64,000 nt of DNA from Clitoria ternatea. Lineage: Eukaryota; Streptophyta; Magnoliopsida; Fabales; Fabaceae. Made by a program: the position numbers and the translations under genes. Of this stretch, positions 34,206-47,936 are shown piece after piece (the first letter of the stretch is position 1; every line of letters begins with the position of its first letter). Where the stretch lies: NCBI GenBank assembly GCA_037962975.1, contig CM075675.1, positions 33,048,501 through 33,112,500 on the forward strand, in the 5' to 3' direction. Under the pieces are notes generated by a model. The model was not told where the DNA came from. It was given only the letters and a program-made list of their open reading frames with translations, and ran no database searches.

Positions 34206-37200
34206 ATGGATGAAACGGATAATGAGACTGAGAACTTAAGGAATGAAGTCAACTATTTAAGGGAGCAGATAACTGAGTTGACCAAACTTCTAGAAAAAGG
34301 GTCACAGAAGAGGGCCCATCCACAAACAACGAGCGTCAACCAACTTCTCCGTCTGCTAACGATATCGGAAACCTGGGCAAAGCTGCTAAACCCCGCACCA
34401 TGCAACCACCATTTTATGGCATGCCATATGGATGCATGCCTCCTCAAACCTTCACTGATCAGGATGGTAACCTCATACCCTTTCCGTTGTATGGTTTACC
34501 TCCTGGTTATGTTCCTCCTGTAATCTCGGGTCCATAAGATGGGAACGCAATACCCCCGTTAAACCCACAGGTTCAGAATCAAGTCCCGAGTCCACAGACC
34601 TCTGAGCTTCGAAACACTCAGTCAGTCGCAATTCAGGCAACTACACCTATTCCGAACCCACAAGGAGTGGCACGGTCAAATCTGGCATATCAAGCACAAC
34701 AATTCCCTCACCTCCAATCACAACATAATTATCCTTATGGGTATATGATGCATCGCCCTGTCGTCATGCAAACCACCAATCATGCTATTGCAAATACTGA
34801 GCCTAAGGGAAAGATGGAGATTCTCGAAGAACGCCTTCGCGTTATGGAAGGTGTGGGAGGTTTTGGCCCAACAGACGCATCTAAACTTTGCCTGGTTCCA
34901 GATGTGGTGATACCCCCCAAATTTAAAATGCCTGAATTTGACAAATATCAGGGTATGTCTTGTCCTCGGAATCATCTGACCATGTACTGTCGAAAGATGG
35001 CTTCCCATGCCCTCGATGATAAACTACTCATTCACTGTTTCCAAGATAGTTTGGCAGGAGCTGCCCTGACTTGGTACATGCATCTAGAACGTGCTCGCAT
35101 ACATTGCTGGAGAGACCTAGCTGATGCCTTCTTGAAACAATACAAATACAACCTAGACATGGCACCAGACAGGATGCAATTACAAAATATGACTAAGAAA
35201 GATAATGAGTCTTTTAAAGAGTATGCCCAACGTTGGCGAGAAGTGGCTGCACAAGTGGACCCCCCGCTGCTAGAGAAGGAGGTTGTGGCAATGTTCATCG
35301 ATACACTCCAAGCTCCTTTTTATGACAGAATGATTGGGAGTGTATCATCAAATTTCTCTGACATTGTTACCATTGGAGAAAGAGTGGAAAGTGGGGTAAG
35401 GACAGGGAAAATTGCCCAAATTGCATCAGGGGAACCTTCCATGAAAAAACATGTGCAAACTGGAAAAAGAAAGGAAGGTGGGGCTAATGCTATCACCTAT
35501 GAATTAAGGAACTTTCCTCAAAGACCGCACCACCCTACATTTCTCCCCCAGAATGACCCCTATAAATCCACATTATACCCTCAAGTAGCTACTACTGCCA
35601 ATAACCATTCTCAGCCTTCCAATCAACCACCTCGTTATCAGTTACCCATACCACCACACAATCATCATCACATGCCAGTACTACCACCGCAACAATGGAC
35701 TCGACCACCAAACCCTAATCAAAATCAGAGAAGGATAAACGATGGTCGCAATCATGTTCAGTTCGACCCAATCCCTATGAGTTACACTGAACTGTTACCG
35801 CACCTTATCCAAAAATTCCTTGTGGTGCCTTGTCCTTCCATAATTCTTGGACCACCTTATCCCAAAGGATATGATCCCAATGCTCAATGTGACTATCATG
35901 CTGGGGCACCAGGGCACTCAACAGAAAACTGTTTGGCTTTGAAACGTAAAGTGCAAGACTTGATTAAAGCCAAGTGGCTTAATTTTCGGGAAGGAATTCC
36001 GAATGTGGCTACAAATCCCTTGCCTAATCATGAAGATTCTGGGGTTAATGTCATAGAAGAAATAGAAGAATATGTAAAAAACGTCTGTGACATCAAAACG
36101 CCATTGAAAGAAATTCATGGTCATTTAATTAAGGAAGGATTGATAGAGGCGTCTTGGGACCTTAGTTTTCATGAAACCCTTCAAAGGTTGATGGATAGTC
36201 ATTTCGTACATACCAATGGCGTAAATATGATCCAAGGGCAACCAAAGGTTCCAGTTCCTGTACCGTTAGTGATTTACTACACCAAGAGCTCTGCACCAAC
36301 TAATACTCCAACGCCTCAAACAGTAACTATCGAAGCACCTACTCCTTTTTCATTCAAGGACTCTCATGCTGTGCCATGGAAATATGAAATGAATGTAATT
36401 TCCAAAAGCTCTAAAGCAGATGGACCATCCTCCTCTGATGTAATAAACATATCTGGAATAGGAGGAGTTACCCGAAGCGGCAGAATTTTTACTCCGCCAG
36501 AGTTAAGAAAAGACCCTAGGTCCGCTATCAGAAACACTAATAGTGGGAAAGCTAAAGTTGATGAAAAAGAGACTGAGGAGGTTAAAAGTACTGTATCTGA
36601 TGAAGAAGCCCACGAATTTCTAAAATTCATTCGTCAAAGTGAATACCAAGTGGTAAACCAGTTGAATCGTACACCTGCAAAAATTTCTCTTTTGTCATTA
36701 TTGCTTAATTCAGAACCTCATAGGAAAACACTTATGAAAGTTTTGAATGAAGCCCATGTTACCCGTGACATTTCTGTTAACAAATTCCAAGGGATAGTGG
36801 GGCACATTGTCGCTGATAACTATCTAACTTTCACCGATGATGAGATACCAGCAGAGGGAATGGGGCACAACAAAGCCCTCTATATCTCAGTCAAATGCCA
36901 AGACTATATTCTGGCAAAAGTGCTCATGGATAATGGGTCATCTCTTAATGTTATGCCCAAATCTACGCTTGCCAAATTACCTTTTGACGGGACCCATATG
37001 AAACTAAGTACCATGATAGTGCGAGCCTTTGATGGGACTCGAAGAGAGGTAATGGGGGAAATTGAGATTCCTATCCAAGTAGGCCCGTGTACTTTTGCAG
37101 TTCTTTTTCAAGTCATGGATATCGTACCGGCGTATAGTTGTTTATTGGGTCGGCCGTGGATCCATTCTGCTGGAGTGGTCCCATCCACATTACATCAAAA

Positions 37201-37800
37201 GCTGAAGTTCATCATAGGTAACAAGCTAGTAATTGTTTCAGGAGAGGAAGATTTCTTGGTTAGCAAACCTTCATCCACTCCTTACATCGAAGCAGCGGAA
37301 GAAGCTCTTGAGACATCCTTTCAAGCACTAGAAATCGCCAATGCTTCTTACATAGGGGAAGGAGCGTCAATGATGAAAGCTCATATGTCAAATGCGTCCT
37401 TGATGATAGCAAAAATGATGTTGCGAAATGGGTATCAACTCAGGAAAGGTTTAGGACATGGACTAAAAGGAAAATTGGAAGTGGTACAATTACTAGAAAA
37501 TAAGGGCGGATTTGGCTTGGGAAACAGACCCTCTGAAGCCGATAAAAAGAGGGTTATAGAGGAGAAGAAGGAGAGAAGGAAAGCTCACCTGGAAGGCCGT
37601 GAACCTCACATCAAAAGAATCCCTATCTGTGACCTTTATCAGAGTTTTCAGAGTGCAGGCCTAATATATCCAGATCAAGTGGCTGCTATTGAGGACGACT
37701 TTTATGATGATGTAAGCTTTGTGCGCCTCTGTTCACCGGGCACAGAACTTTGTAACTGGGAGGCCATTAAACTCCCCACGAGTTTAATTTTTGATTCAAA
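34206..37800 (+). pseudogene. Ogre gag-protease with G-patch (exon before intron)
   Basis: Likely start MDETDNETENLRNE at 34206 with a short coiled coil. A frameshift around 34300-34350 and a TAA at 34535 break the N-terminus; from 34538 the frame is open to 37800. Gag domain: FDKYQGMSCPRNHL, LTWYMHLERARIHCWRDL. Zinc knuckle: CDYHAGAPGHSTENC near 35887. Aspartic protease: VLMDNGSSLNVMP near 36920 (Asn in place of T/S after the catalytic Asp, common in this lineage) with LLGRPWIHSAG. A G-patch-like region (GYQLRKGLGHGLKGK) is near 37427. Without splicing the ORF stops at 37802. Confidence 0.88.
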
Positions 37801-38018
37801 GTAATTTATAATTGCCTTAATGACTTAATTTCCCCATTGCTATGCCCAAGGCTTTGGGGTTTACTTTTACAATAAGGGCAAAACAAGTTTTGTCATGTTT
37901 TTGAAATTTCCATTAATAAATGCATATTTGAATTTCAATACCTCTTTCTTTACATCTTTCTCAAACTCCCTTTCCCTTTTCCCTCATTCAAGTATTTTTG
38001 TTATTCACCTAAATGCAG
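37801..38018 (+). other. Ogre intron between protease and RT
   Basis: Donor CAAA|GTAATT; acceptor CTAAATGCAG|AC, preceded by a long pyrimidine stretch (about 37941-37985). The 218-bp length shifts frame by two. Joining 37800 to 38019 puts gag-protease in the frame of the RT ORF, and I read no stop from 38019 to 38143. A spliced intron at this place is known for Ogre elements. The 80-codon ORF at 37895-38137 is not considered coding. Confidence 0.8.
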
Positions 38019-41000
38019 ACCTAAAAAAGATTCAATCGAAAGCAGTAAGAACGCGATCCCATTTCAGGATTTTGAGTATCCGGTTGATTACGCTGATGAG
38101 GATAATGAGGAAGATTATGGTCTCTCTCCCGAATTAACAAGAATGTTGGAACAAGAAGCTAGAGAAATTCAACCCTATCAGGAAGCGATTGAGGTCATCA
38201 ATCTGGGGAATAAAGAAGATAAAAAAGAGGTTAAAATTGGCACTTCCTTGAGCCAAGAACAGCGGGGAGAACTAATTAAGTTATTGATAGAGTTTCGGGA
38301 TATCTTTGCTTGGTCCTACCAAGATATGCCTGGTTTAGATAACAACATCGTGGAACATAAACTACCCTTAAAGCCTGAATGTCTCCCGGTTAAGCAGAAA
38401 TTACGCCGAATGAAGCCAGAGATGCTCTTAAAGATCAAGAATGAAGTAAAGAAGCAATTCGATGCCGGATTTCTAGCTGTTGTAAAATACCCTCAATGGG
38501 TGGCCAATATTGTCCCCGTCCCAAAGAAAGACGGAAAGGTGCGGATGTGTGTGGATTATCGAGACCTGAATAGAGCCAGTCCCATGGATGATTTTCCCTT
38601 GCCACAGATTGATGTCCTAGTCGATAATACGGCTCAGAATTCCATCTTCTCATTCATGGATGGTTTCTCTGGGTATAACCAAATTAAAATGGCACCTGAG
38701 GACATGGAGAAAACCACCTTTGTCACCCTGTGGGGAACCTTTTGCTATAAAGTGATGTCCTTTGGTTTAAAAAATGCTGGGGCAACTTATCAGAGAGCAA
38801 TGGTGACCCTGTTTCATGACATGATGCATAAAGAGATAGAAGTCTATGTAGATGACATCATTGCTAAATCCCGAAGTGAGGAAGGGCACGTTCGTGACTA
38901 AAGAAAGCTTTTTAAGCGACTGAGAAAGTTTAAACTCAAGCTAAATCCGGCTAAGTGCACTTTTGGTGCAAGATCTGGCAAATTGCTAGGATTTGTGGTG
39001 AGTAAAAAAGGAATAAAAGTTGATCCTGATAAAGTCAAAGCAATTCTTGAAATGCCTCCACCCAGTACAGAAAAAGAGGTCCGGGGATTCTTAGGAAGGT
39101 TAAATTATATCGCTCGATTCATTTCGCAACTAACAGAAACTTGCGAGCCTATTTTCAAGCTACTCCGTAAGAATCAACCAGGACAATGGAACGAAGATTG
39201 TCAACTAGCCTTTGACAAGATAAAACAATACTTACAGGAACCACCTATCCTGATACCTCCGACCCCTAAGAGGCCTCTCATTCTTTACTTGACAGTGTTG
39301 GATGAATCCATGGGTTGCGTACTAGGGCAACATGATGAGACAGGAAAGAAAGAGCATGCTATTTATTATTTAAGCAAGAGGTTCACAGAATGCGAGTCAA
39401 AATATTCCGCGTTAGAGCGTACTTGTTGTGCATTGGCATGGGCCGCTCGACGTTTAAGACAATACATGTTGTTTCATACTACTTGGCTTGTATCCAAAAT
39501 GGATCCAGTCAAATACATCTTTGAAAAACCCGCCTTGACCGGGAGGATTGCTCGCTGGCAAGTTCTGTTGACTGAATATGACATAACATATGTCACCCAG
39601 AAAGCCATAAAAGGAAGTGCTCTAGCAGATTATTTGGCGCACCAACCTGTGGATGACTATCAACCCTTACAATCTGAGTTTCCTGATGAGGACATCATGA
39701 CCTTGATTAATGAAGAGGAAACCCAGGGAAACAAATGGATTTTAAGATTTGATGGAGCGTCTAATGCACTGGGGCATGGAATATGGGCAGTTCTGATTTC
39801 TCCGGATAAAAAGATTATCCCTATTTGTGCCAGGTTATGCTTTGACTGCACCAATAACATCGCCGAATACGAAGCATGTGCTATGGGGATCCAAGTAGCT
39901 TTAGATACGAAAGTAAGGTTGCTGGAAGTTTATGGGGATTCTGCATTAGTTATTCATCAATTAAAAGATGAGTGGGAGACTAGGGATACCAAGTTAATTC
40001 CTTATTATACTCACATCAAAGAATTAATCAAGGGGTTTGACGAGATCTCTTTTCACCATATTCCTCGTGATGATAATCAAATAGTCGATGCTTTGGCAAC
40101 CCTGGCATCGATGTTTAAAATAAGCAATGATAGTGACATGCCCCTCATTGAGATAGGCAACCATGGCCAACCTGCGTACTGCCAATCAATAGATGAGGAG
40201 ACAGATGGGAAGCCTTGGTATCATGATATCAAAAACTACATCAAAAGTCGGGAGTACCCTCGGGAAGCTACAGAAAATGACAAAAGAACCCTACAACGAC
40301 TTTCTATGGGTTTCTTTTTAAATGGCGATGTGCTTTACAAAAGGAATCATGACTCCGTACTTCTTCGATGTGTAGATGTGAATGAGGCAAAAGGGATCAT
40401 GGTTGATATTCACGAAGGATCCTTCGGAACTCATGCCAATGGCCATGCCATGGCAAGAAAGATCCTAAGAGCTGGGTATTACTGGACAACTATAGAGCCT
40501 GACTGTTTTGAATATGTTCGAAAATGCCATAAATGTCAAACCTACGCTGACCGAATTCATGCACCCCCCTCATCCCTAAATGTTTTATCAGCTCCATGGC
40601 CCTTCTCGATGTGGGGTATGGACGTCATTGGGCCCATCGAGCCAAAAGCCTCAAATGGCCATCGCTTTATCTTGGTCGCTATCGACTATTTCACTAAATG
40701 GGTCGAGGCAGCGTCCTATGCCAATGTGACGAAAAATGTTATGGTTAAATTTGTCAAAAAGGAGCTAATATGTCGGTATGGCTTGCCAAGTCAGATCATT
40801 ACTGACAACGGCATAAACCTAAATAACAAAATGATGAAGGAATTGTGTGAGAATTTCAAAATCCATCATTATAACTCCTCCCCGTACCGGCCAAAGATGA
40901 ATGGAGCAGTTGAAGCAGCAAATAAAAACATCAAGAAGATAGTACAGAAAATGGTTGTGACCTACAAAGATTGGAGTGAGATGCTCCCTTTCGCTTTACA

Positions 41001-41463
41001 TGGGTATCGCACTTCGGTTCGAACTTCGACAGGGGCAACCCCATTCTCTTTGGTATATGGCATGGAAGCAGTCATACCTATTGAAGTCGAAATCCCATCT
41101 TTAAGGGTAATCATGGAGGCCAAATTGGAAGAAGCTGAGTGGGTTCAGGTTCGACATGACCAACTGAACCTAATAGATGGGAAGAGGTTAACTGCCTTAT
41201 CTCACGGACGGTTATATCAGAAGCGTATGAAAAAGGCTTATGAAAAGAAGGTACGACATCGGTAATTTCAAGAAGGGGATCTAGTTCTCAAGAAAATTCT
41301 GCCAATCCACAAGGATCACAGAGGAAAATGGACACCTAATTACGAGGGACCATATGTGGTAAAAAGAGCTTTTTCAGGTGGAGCTTTGGTATTGACCAAA
41401 ATGGATGGAGATGACCTACCGATGCCTATAAATTCAGACGCAGTCAAAAGATACTTTGCCTAA
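38019..41463 (+). pseudogene. Ogre RT, dual RNase H and integrase (two stops)
   Basis: One frame from the splice acceptor to TAA at 41461. RT: RMCVDYRDLNRASPMDDFPL, FMDGFSGYNQI, MSFGLKNAGATYQR, YVDD near 38844. RNase H: DESMGCVLGQ, YYLSKRF. Second, archaeal-type RNase H: RFDGASNALGHGIWAVLIS, NNIAEYEACAMG, YGDSALVIHQL, HIPRDDNQIVDALA. Integrase: HEGSFGTHANG...CHKCQ zinc module, D in WGMDVIGP, D in TDNGINL, E in KMNGAVEAANK. Stops: TAA at 38899 (a Leu or Gln position before RKLFKRLRKF) and TAA at 41263 (likely CAA). After 41263 the frame continues with the integrase C-terminus (WTPNYEGPYVVKRAFSGGAL). Confidence 0.92.
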
Positions 41464-42185
41464 AAAAAAAACAAAAAAAAAACAAACAAAACAAAAAACA
41501 AAAAAATCATGCTCGTTAGGCTGAAAACCTGAAAGGGCGGCCTAGGCAAAAATTAGAGCGACCTGGTGAGTCGAAACCTGAAAGGGCGGCTCAGACAAAA
41601 ATTAAGGTCAAAATTTTGGCAAAGTAACTGAATATCCCCCATCCAGGCAGAGCATAACTAAACTAAGGTACAAGGGCAAGGACTATAGTTGAATTACTTT
41701 CTTGGAAGCAAAATCAAAGGATAAACTCGTCGCCGTGATACAGGATCAAGATTCTTGCTGTTCTCAGGGATTCATTGGAGGATCTGCAAACCCCATTACA
41801 TCCCCTATTATCAAACTCTTTACCTACATTTGTTTCTTTTTGCATCTGATTTCCCTTTGTCTTTTCCGGTACTTGATCAACCCACATAAATAAATGTGCC
41901 ACCTTTTTCAATACGCATTTATACATGAGTTTCATTAATATGACAAAATGTGTGTTTTAACGAAATAAAACAAGGCAATGACAATTATTTTCATAAAAAA
42001 AGAAAAATCGTGGGAGTAAGAGGCTCCTGTTATTTGATAACACCTCAGACAAGCATCACAAGGACTGCACTGAATACGTGCTCAAGAGAGAAAATCACCT
42101 TGTTCATCCATTTCACCTATGAGTATAAACCAAAAATCTGTAAAGACTGCAGCTCTAAAGGTTTCTCCCTGGATTTCAAACTTGA
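41464..42185 (+). other. Ogre 3' untranslated region, proximal part
   Basis: Begins with A-rich runs, then two diverged copies of 'gaaaacctgaaagggcggc' with a 'caaaaatta' tail (about 41521 and 41572). No ORF of note. Confidence 0.65.
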
Positions 42186-43480
42186 TTTTAATTTCCAATC
42201 GCCAAACATGGCATCATTTAAATTTTTAGTCGCCGAGCGGGGCACTGTTTTACTTTTCAGTTGCCAAGCAGGGCACCATTTCAATTGCCGAGCGGGGCAT
42301 CATTTTATTTTCCTAGAGCCGAACATGGCATCTTTTAAAAAAAATTCTAGTTGCCGAGCGGGGCACTCTTTTAATTTCTAGTCGCCGAGCAGGGCACCAT
42401 TTTACTTTCTTGTCGCCGAACATGGCATCTTTTAAATTTTCAGTCGCCGAGCGGGGCACTCTTTTAATTTCTAGTTGCCGAACAGGGCATCATTTTACTT
42501 TCCTGGAGCCGAACATGGCATCTTTTAAATTTATAGTCGCCGAGCGGGGCACTCTTTTTCAGTTACCAAGCAGGGCATCATTTTACTTTCCAATCGCCGA
42601 GCGGGGCACCATTTTATTTTCCTTTTGCCAATCATGGCATCATCTAAATTTTTAGTCGCTGAGCGGGGCACTATTTTACTTTTCAGTTACCAAGCGGGGC
42701 ATCATTTTACTTTCCAATCGCCGAGCGGGGCACCATTTTATTTTCCAGTTGCCGAACAAGGCACAATTTTACTTTTCAATAGCCGAGCGGGGCACCATTT
42801 TACTTTTTCTGTCTCCAAACATGGCATCATTTAAATTTTTAGTCGCCGAGCGGGGCACCATTTTATTTTCCAGTTGCTGAACAAGGCACAATTTTAATTT
42901 CCAGTAGCCAAGCAGGGCACCATTTTACTTTCCTTTCGCCAAGCATGGCACCATTTTATTTTCCAGTTGTCGAACAAGGCACAATTTTACTTTCCAGTAG
43001 CCGAGCAAGGCACAATTTTACTTTCTTACCGCCAAACATGGCACCATTTTACTTTTCAATCGCCGAAAGGGGCACCATTTCAATTGCCAAGCGGGGCATC
43101 ATTTTATTTTCCTAGAGCCAAACATGGCATCTTTTAAACTTCCAGTCGCCGAGCGGGGCACTCTTTTGATTTCCAGGAGCCGAACGGGGCACCATTTTAC
43201 TTTTTTTTCTCCAAACATGGCATCATTTAAACTTTAGTCGCCGAGCGGGGCACCATTTTATTGTCCAGTTGTCGAACAAGGCACAATTTTACTTTCTTAC
43301 CGCCAAACATGGCACCATTTTACTTTTCAATCGCCGAACGGGGCACCATTTCAATTGTCGAGCGGAGCATTATTTTATTCTTACAGTTGCCGAATGAGGC
43401 ACTCTTTTTTCTGAGTCGCCGAGCATGGCATCATTTAAATTTCCAGTCGCCGAGTGAGGCACCATTTTAATTTCTTCGTC
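42186..43480. repeat. About 32-bp tandem array in the Ogre 3' UTR
   Basis: About forty degenerate units built on 'gccgagcggggcaccatttta' with a short pyrimidine-rich tail; lengths run from 24 to 35 bp. Alternating variants (gagcggggca, aacatggca, aacaaggca, aagcagggca) suggest subfamilies. All short ORFs here are repeat shadows. Tandem repeats between pol and the 3' LTR are a known trait of Ogre, and in pea gave rise to satellite DNA. Confidence 0.93.
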
Positions 43481-43549
43481 GTTAGCACCCTGGACAAAAT
43501 TGTTTTCGCATTGTCTTTACTTATCTATTACTGCAACGCAGTAAGAGAA

Positions 43550-43567
43550 AAGTAAAGAGGGGCAAGC
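43550..43567 (+). other. Polypurine tract of the Ogre-like element
   Basis: 'aaaagtaaagaggggcaagc' (43548-43567) lies directly before the 3' LTR TGTTGC at 43568. Confidence 0.8.
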
Positions 43568-45800
43568 TGTTGCTACCCAATTTTGTCCGGGTCCATTTAA
43601 AATTTCCAAAAAAATAAAAAAAAGTAAAAAATAAAAAATAATTTATTTTTGAAGAAAAGTGAACCTGTGGGCTTGTTTGAATTTTAAATTATTGATCCAG
43701 ACTTTGATTTCTGTAATTTTTAAATTCTTATCAAAACCATAAAATTTGAATTTTGAATTTTAATCTTAGAGAAATTTTAAAAAGGAAGTTTAAAGTTTAA
43801 ATTTTATAAAGGATCAGATCTTTAAGAGACTAGAGAATTTGTTAAAAATAATGAGATAGAGTTTTTGAATAGGAAGAGATAAAGCTTTTAAATAAATATA
43901 TTATAAAAATGAGATAAAGCTCTTGAAGTTAGTTTTTGGATTCTTAAAAGGGGATAAAGTTTTAAAGATATATACATATCAAAATCAACTTATCAAATTA
44001 TATAATTATATATATATATATATAATAACAAAATCTCATGTACTATAATACAAATGAAAAATCTGTCACGTATAGATATATAAAAAGGGATGAAGCGGAT
44101 AGCTTTTTTTTTATTATTCTTTTAAGCATATGCATTGAGAGATATACAGATAATTAAAAAAAAGGAAACAAAAGGAGTTTTGATAACAGTAACGCTGAGG
44201 AGATAAGAGGAGAGCCAAAGGAATCAGATTTTTTTTATCTATTCACATTAAATACTAAAAGATAAAGAAAAAATTATAAAATATATAAAAGATAAAAACG
44301 TGAATCAGGGGGAGGCAGAAGCAGTTCACGTGAAAAAAGGGAGTGTGGATCAGGTTTTATATTATATATATATAAGCTAATAGAATGGAGGGGGACCGAG
44401 AAAGAAAAGAAGAGAGAGCAGGGCCAAATAGTTCACGTCATTAAAAAATAGAGAGAGGGCTGAAAATATACACATTATATAGAGAGAACTCACGTAGAGA
44501 GAGAAAAAAAAAGCAATTCACAAAGTTATATAGTATTCACGCGGAGAATAAAATAACGAGAGGAAAAAAACGCAAGGCCAGCATTAAAAGAATTGACACT
44601 GTTAGGAAAGACAACTCCAGGTATCTCTTCCTCCTTTTTCTTGTTGCAATTACATGAAATCTTAGCTTCTTAAAAAATAGAATCTCTCCCCCTTTTGGAA
44701 TATTCTAATAATTAGTATCATTGAGTGCCTGTTAATGTTTGCTACTAATTAAGTTTAGAGTATTTCATTTGTAAAATAGAGAAACAAAATTAATATTGGT
44801 ATGTGCCTAAAATTAAAATCTTTATGCTAGGATTGGTTTAAACAAGACGTCCCGTTAACCTATACTTAATTACTAGAGTATAAAGGATTGTTAGCAATAC
44901 CAATAGGTAACAAAAATTAATATATTCACGTTAGGGACCAATTTGAACGAGACGCCCTTTTGGTCTAAGTTTTTCAAATAAAAATAAGTCTTTAATTGTC
45001 TCATAATTAATTTCAGACCATAAGAAATATTTTTTAACAAATGAAATATCTCTATAGATTCTTTGGACGAGACGTCCTATTAATCTAGGTCCCTAGCCAT
45101 GCTTTTCATTCTTAAACCAATTTTAAGGTTCCTTCTAAAAATATATATAAAAAATCAATAAAACCCAAGGTTTTTTTTGTTTTCTAAAAATAACACACCA
45201 CTTGAAATCAATTTGGACGAGACGTCCTATTGGTTAATATTTTTTAAATCTCGACGTTTTTCAATCTACTTCGAATTTTCTAAAAATAACCCAAAGAACT
45301 ACGTAACCCTGATTTCCCCTAACGCTTGGGGAATACGTAGGAGCGGGAACAATTATTCCTGTCGGGCCTAAATTTTTAAAAAAATATATATCCTTTTTAC
45401 TAGTAAAAATAAAATCATCACGCTTTTAACGATAACTCGATTAATTTGGACGAGACGTCCTGTTAATCATAAAGTTTATAATTTTAAAAATCATTAAATC
45501 AACCACAAATCCATGAGGCATCTCTAAGAGGTTTAAATTATAAATTAGTAGGATTATTCAAACTTAAACAATTTAGGGTAACCGTTTAAAACGGACAGTG
45601 TGAGGTGCTAATACCTTCCCCACCTGTAATTAGACTCCCGAACTTAAAATCTTAATTTATGACCAGTACCTTCACGTTAAGGTTTTTTCTGATGTTTTAC
45701 CTTTAAAACATTAGTGGCGACTCCACGGTTTTCAGAGGAAACTCGGGAAACCTAATTTTCTTTTTACGGTCGGCCTCCCGCCGCGATCCAGGTCGCGACA
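43568..45800 (+). repeat. 3' LTR of the Ogre-like element
   Basis: 2233 bp, same termini and internal order as the 5' LTR. Differences are mostly transitions plus small indels in AT and A runs. Confidence 0.95.
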
Positions 45801-45805
45801 CTAGG
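45801..45805. repeat. Target-site duplication of the Ogre element, right copy
   Basis: CTAGG, identical to 28749-28753. Confidence 0.9.
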
Positions 45806-47865
45806 TTATGAAACTTAGTTTGTTTGATGGTGGTAATTAGGGCTAGGATTATCGGTGAGGTTGTGGAGTGGTGATGGTGTTTAATAAATGAGGCTAAAGG
45901 TGTTATTGTATGTTTAAGCCTTATTTGTGTGCTTCTGTTATTGATAAAAAAATATGTTTCCCCTTTATGAGTGTGATGAAGAAGAGATATTGCTAGAGAG
46001 AAAGATGAATCGTTCAGGATAAAGATTATTCAACTTAATTTTTATTTGTTTTCTAGATATGATTCGCCTATTTGCATGTTGTTTCTATTGTTAGTTGGTT
46101 TTAATGGCTATTATTGCAAATAAATATCTTAATAATTGTCTTTAAAGGCCATTTTTAGTTGTGGTGTTATTAAGAGAAAAAAGGAGGGGTTTATTCTCAT
46201 TCTAGTTAAATGATATTTTTTAGGACAGTTTTATCCATATCAACATCGTTAAGTGGTAGATAACTAATACTTACGGTTTCTTAATGGTCATTATTGCTAG
46301 AGACCTATTTGCTTGACATGATGATAGGTTGGGGACAAACTGGACAATATAAATATTTCAAGAATGAATTTGTAAGATGCATATATGAGGGACCAATTTG
46401 GAGATTATATATAGAACCCATTCCAAATATTTAACATAATCATAGAAAAAAGATGATTGATTAATAGAGCCAGCTCTAAGAGGGAGTAGAATGAACGACC
46501 CTTATGGCCCTATTTTTAGATAGCCCCATCTATGATTTTTTTTGTTATTGAATGGTAAAAAAAGTCAAAATACTCACCCTATATTAAAATTGTAATGTCT
46601 TCTAACTCCTCAATTATCCCCATTTTGAGAAGGCCCACCTATAAATTATTTTTAGTTATTGGGTGGTAAAAAAATAAATAGGTCAAAATACTCACCTTAT
46701 ATTACAATACTGATTTCTTCTAACTCTTTAATTACCTCCTGCCTTTTTCTCTCTCTAATAAATTCCTAATTTCTTCTAACTCTTGGATTACCCATTTTCT
46801 TTTTCTCTCTCCAACTCTTTCTTATAAGCTCTTTAGCCAACTTTTATTCCTTTTTCACTTTCCTCAGTTTCTTCTCTTTTTTCTTCTTTATTGTTTATAT
46901 TATTGTCATAGTCATTGGAGCTACCTTATCTTTTTAGAAATTATGTTTCATAAAAGAAAATGACTCCATATATAAAAAAAGTAAAATAAAATTTAAGAGC
47001 TAACTTAATCCTAAAGAGGAGTTGTTGATATTATCGATTCCATAGACAATGGTTTTTTCCTGTTGCTAGGGCCTTCTCATAGCTACCGATGCATTTTTAA
47101 TGCTTTAGCTTGATGACTTTTATAGGGTTGGTTGTTGATTTTATGTTTTCTTTTGTTGTTTAGTTAAGTGTCTTATTGTCTAGACAATGAAAATAAAATG
47201 TTTAAAATAATTTAGTCATGTTTTTAACTACTTAATTATAAAAAATTAAGTTATATAAAACATTATAATATCTCTTCATTTTTTAGGATCCTATTTTTAT
47301 TCAGAGTCTCATAAATATCTGAAACGACTTTATGGATTAAACTGAAGAAATATTGTATTAATTACTCAATCCTCAGTGATTCTTTCTGCGGCGTCCCCTG
47401 TATATTTCTAGAATTAATCCTTAGGGTTTACTAAAACTTAAGGAAATTATTCACAATTCAAATAAAACAATCTTGATGAACTAACCCTAAGAACCTAAGT
47501 GACACATGGCTCAATAATGCATAACGGAACACATAAACTAGAAGCCGTAACAGGCTTTAGAACGGACCATCCCAAGCTACAGGTCCCTAAGAATGGACAA
47601 GGTATCATTCCCTTCCTATATGTGAAGATACGAGACAGGAACCAAGGAATACCATCCTTAGGGCATCACTTGCATAACATAACTAAACGTCAGATCATAA
47701 TCATTCAGTTCATCAATTCCTGGACATATGGAGGATTAAATCCTCAATATAATACAATTGCTAGATTCAAACTAAACTTCTAGTGAGGTGTCAGGTATCG
47801 ATCCACTAACAATCATATAATTATATTTCACAAGTCATCACACATACTCAAAATATGGCATCAAA

Positions 47866-47867
<2 letters not shown>

Positions 47868-47919
<52 letters not shown>

Positions 47920-47936
47920 AATATATTTCATCTTGG
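47868..47936. repeat. AT dinucleotide microsatellite
   Basis: Interrupted (AT)n of about 69 bp. Confidence 0.95.

Larger units (their letters stand above)
28754..45800 (+). mobile_element. Complete Ogre-like Ty3/gypsy retrotransposon (17 kb)
   Basis: LTRs of 2229 and 2233 bp, CTAGG target duplication, primer-binding site, ORF1 before gag, gag-protease with G-patch, a frame-restoring intron before RT, dual RNase H, integrase, then a tandem array and polypurine tract. ORF1 plus the intron between protease and RT are the defining features of Ogre elements, so far known mainly from legumes. The two LTRs differ by about twenty substitutions and a few 1-2 bp indels by eye. Coding breaks are few: a frameshift and stop in gag, two stops in pol. 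Confidence 0.95.

Noticed and set aside
41950..43470. Four or five short ORFs with repeating peptides as a repeat protein gene
   Set aside because: They sit in the Ogre 3' UTR tandem array, change frame between units and end at random stops.
42186..43480. CRISPR-like array
   Set aside because: Units are degenerate and contiguous without unique spacers, in plant nuclear DNA inside a retrotransposon.
47499..47783. 94-codon ORF in AT-rich DNA
   Set aside because: No motif or regulatory context; consistent with chance.
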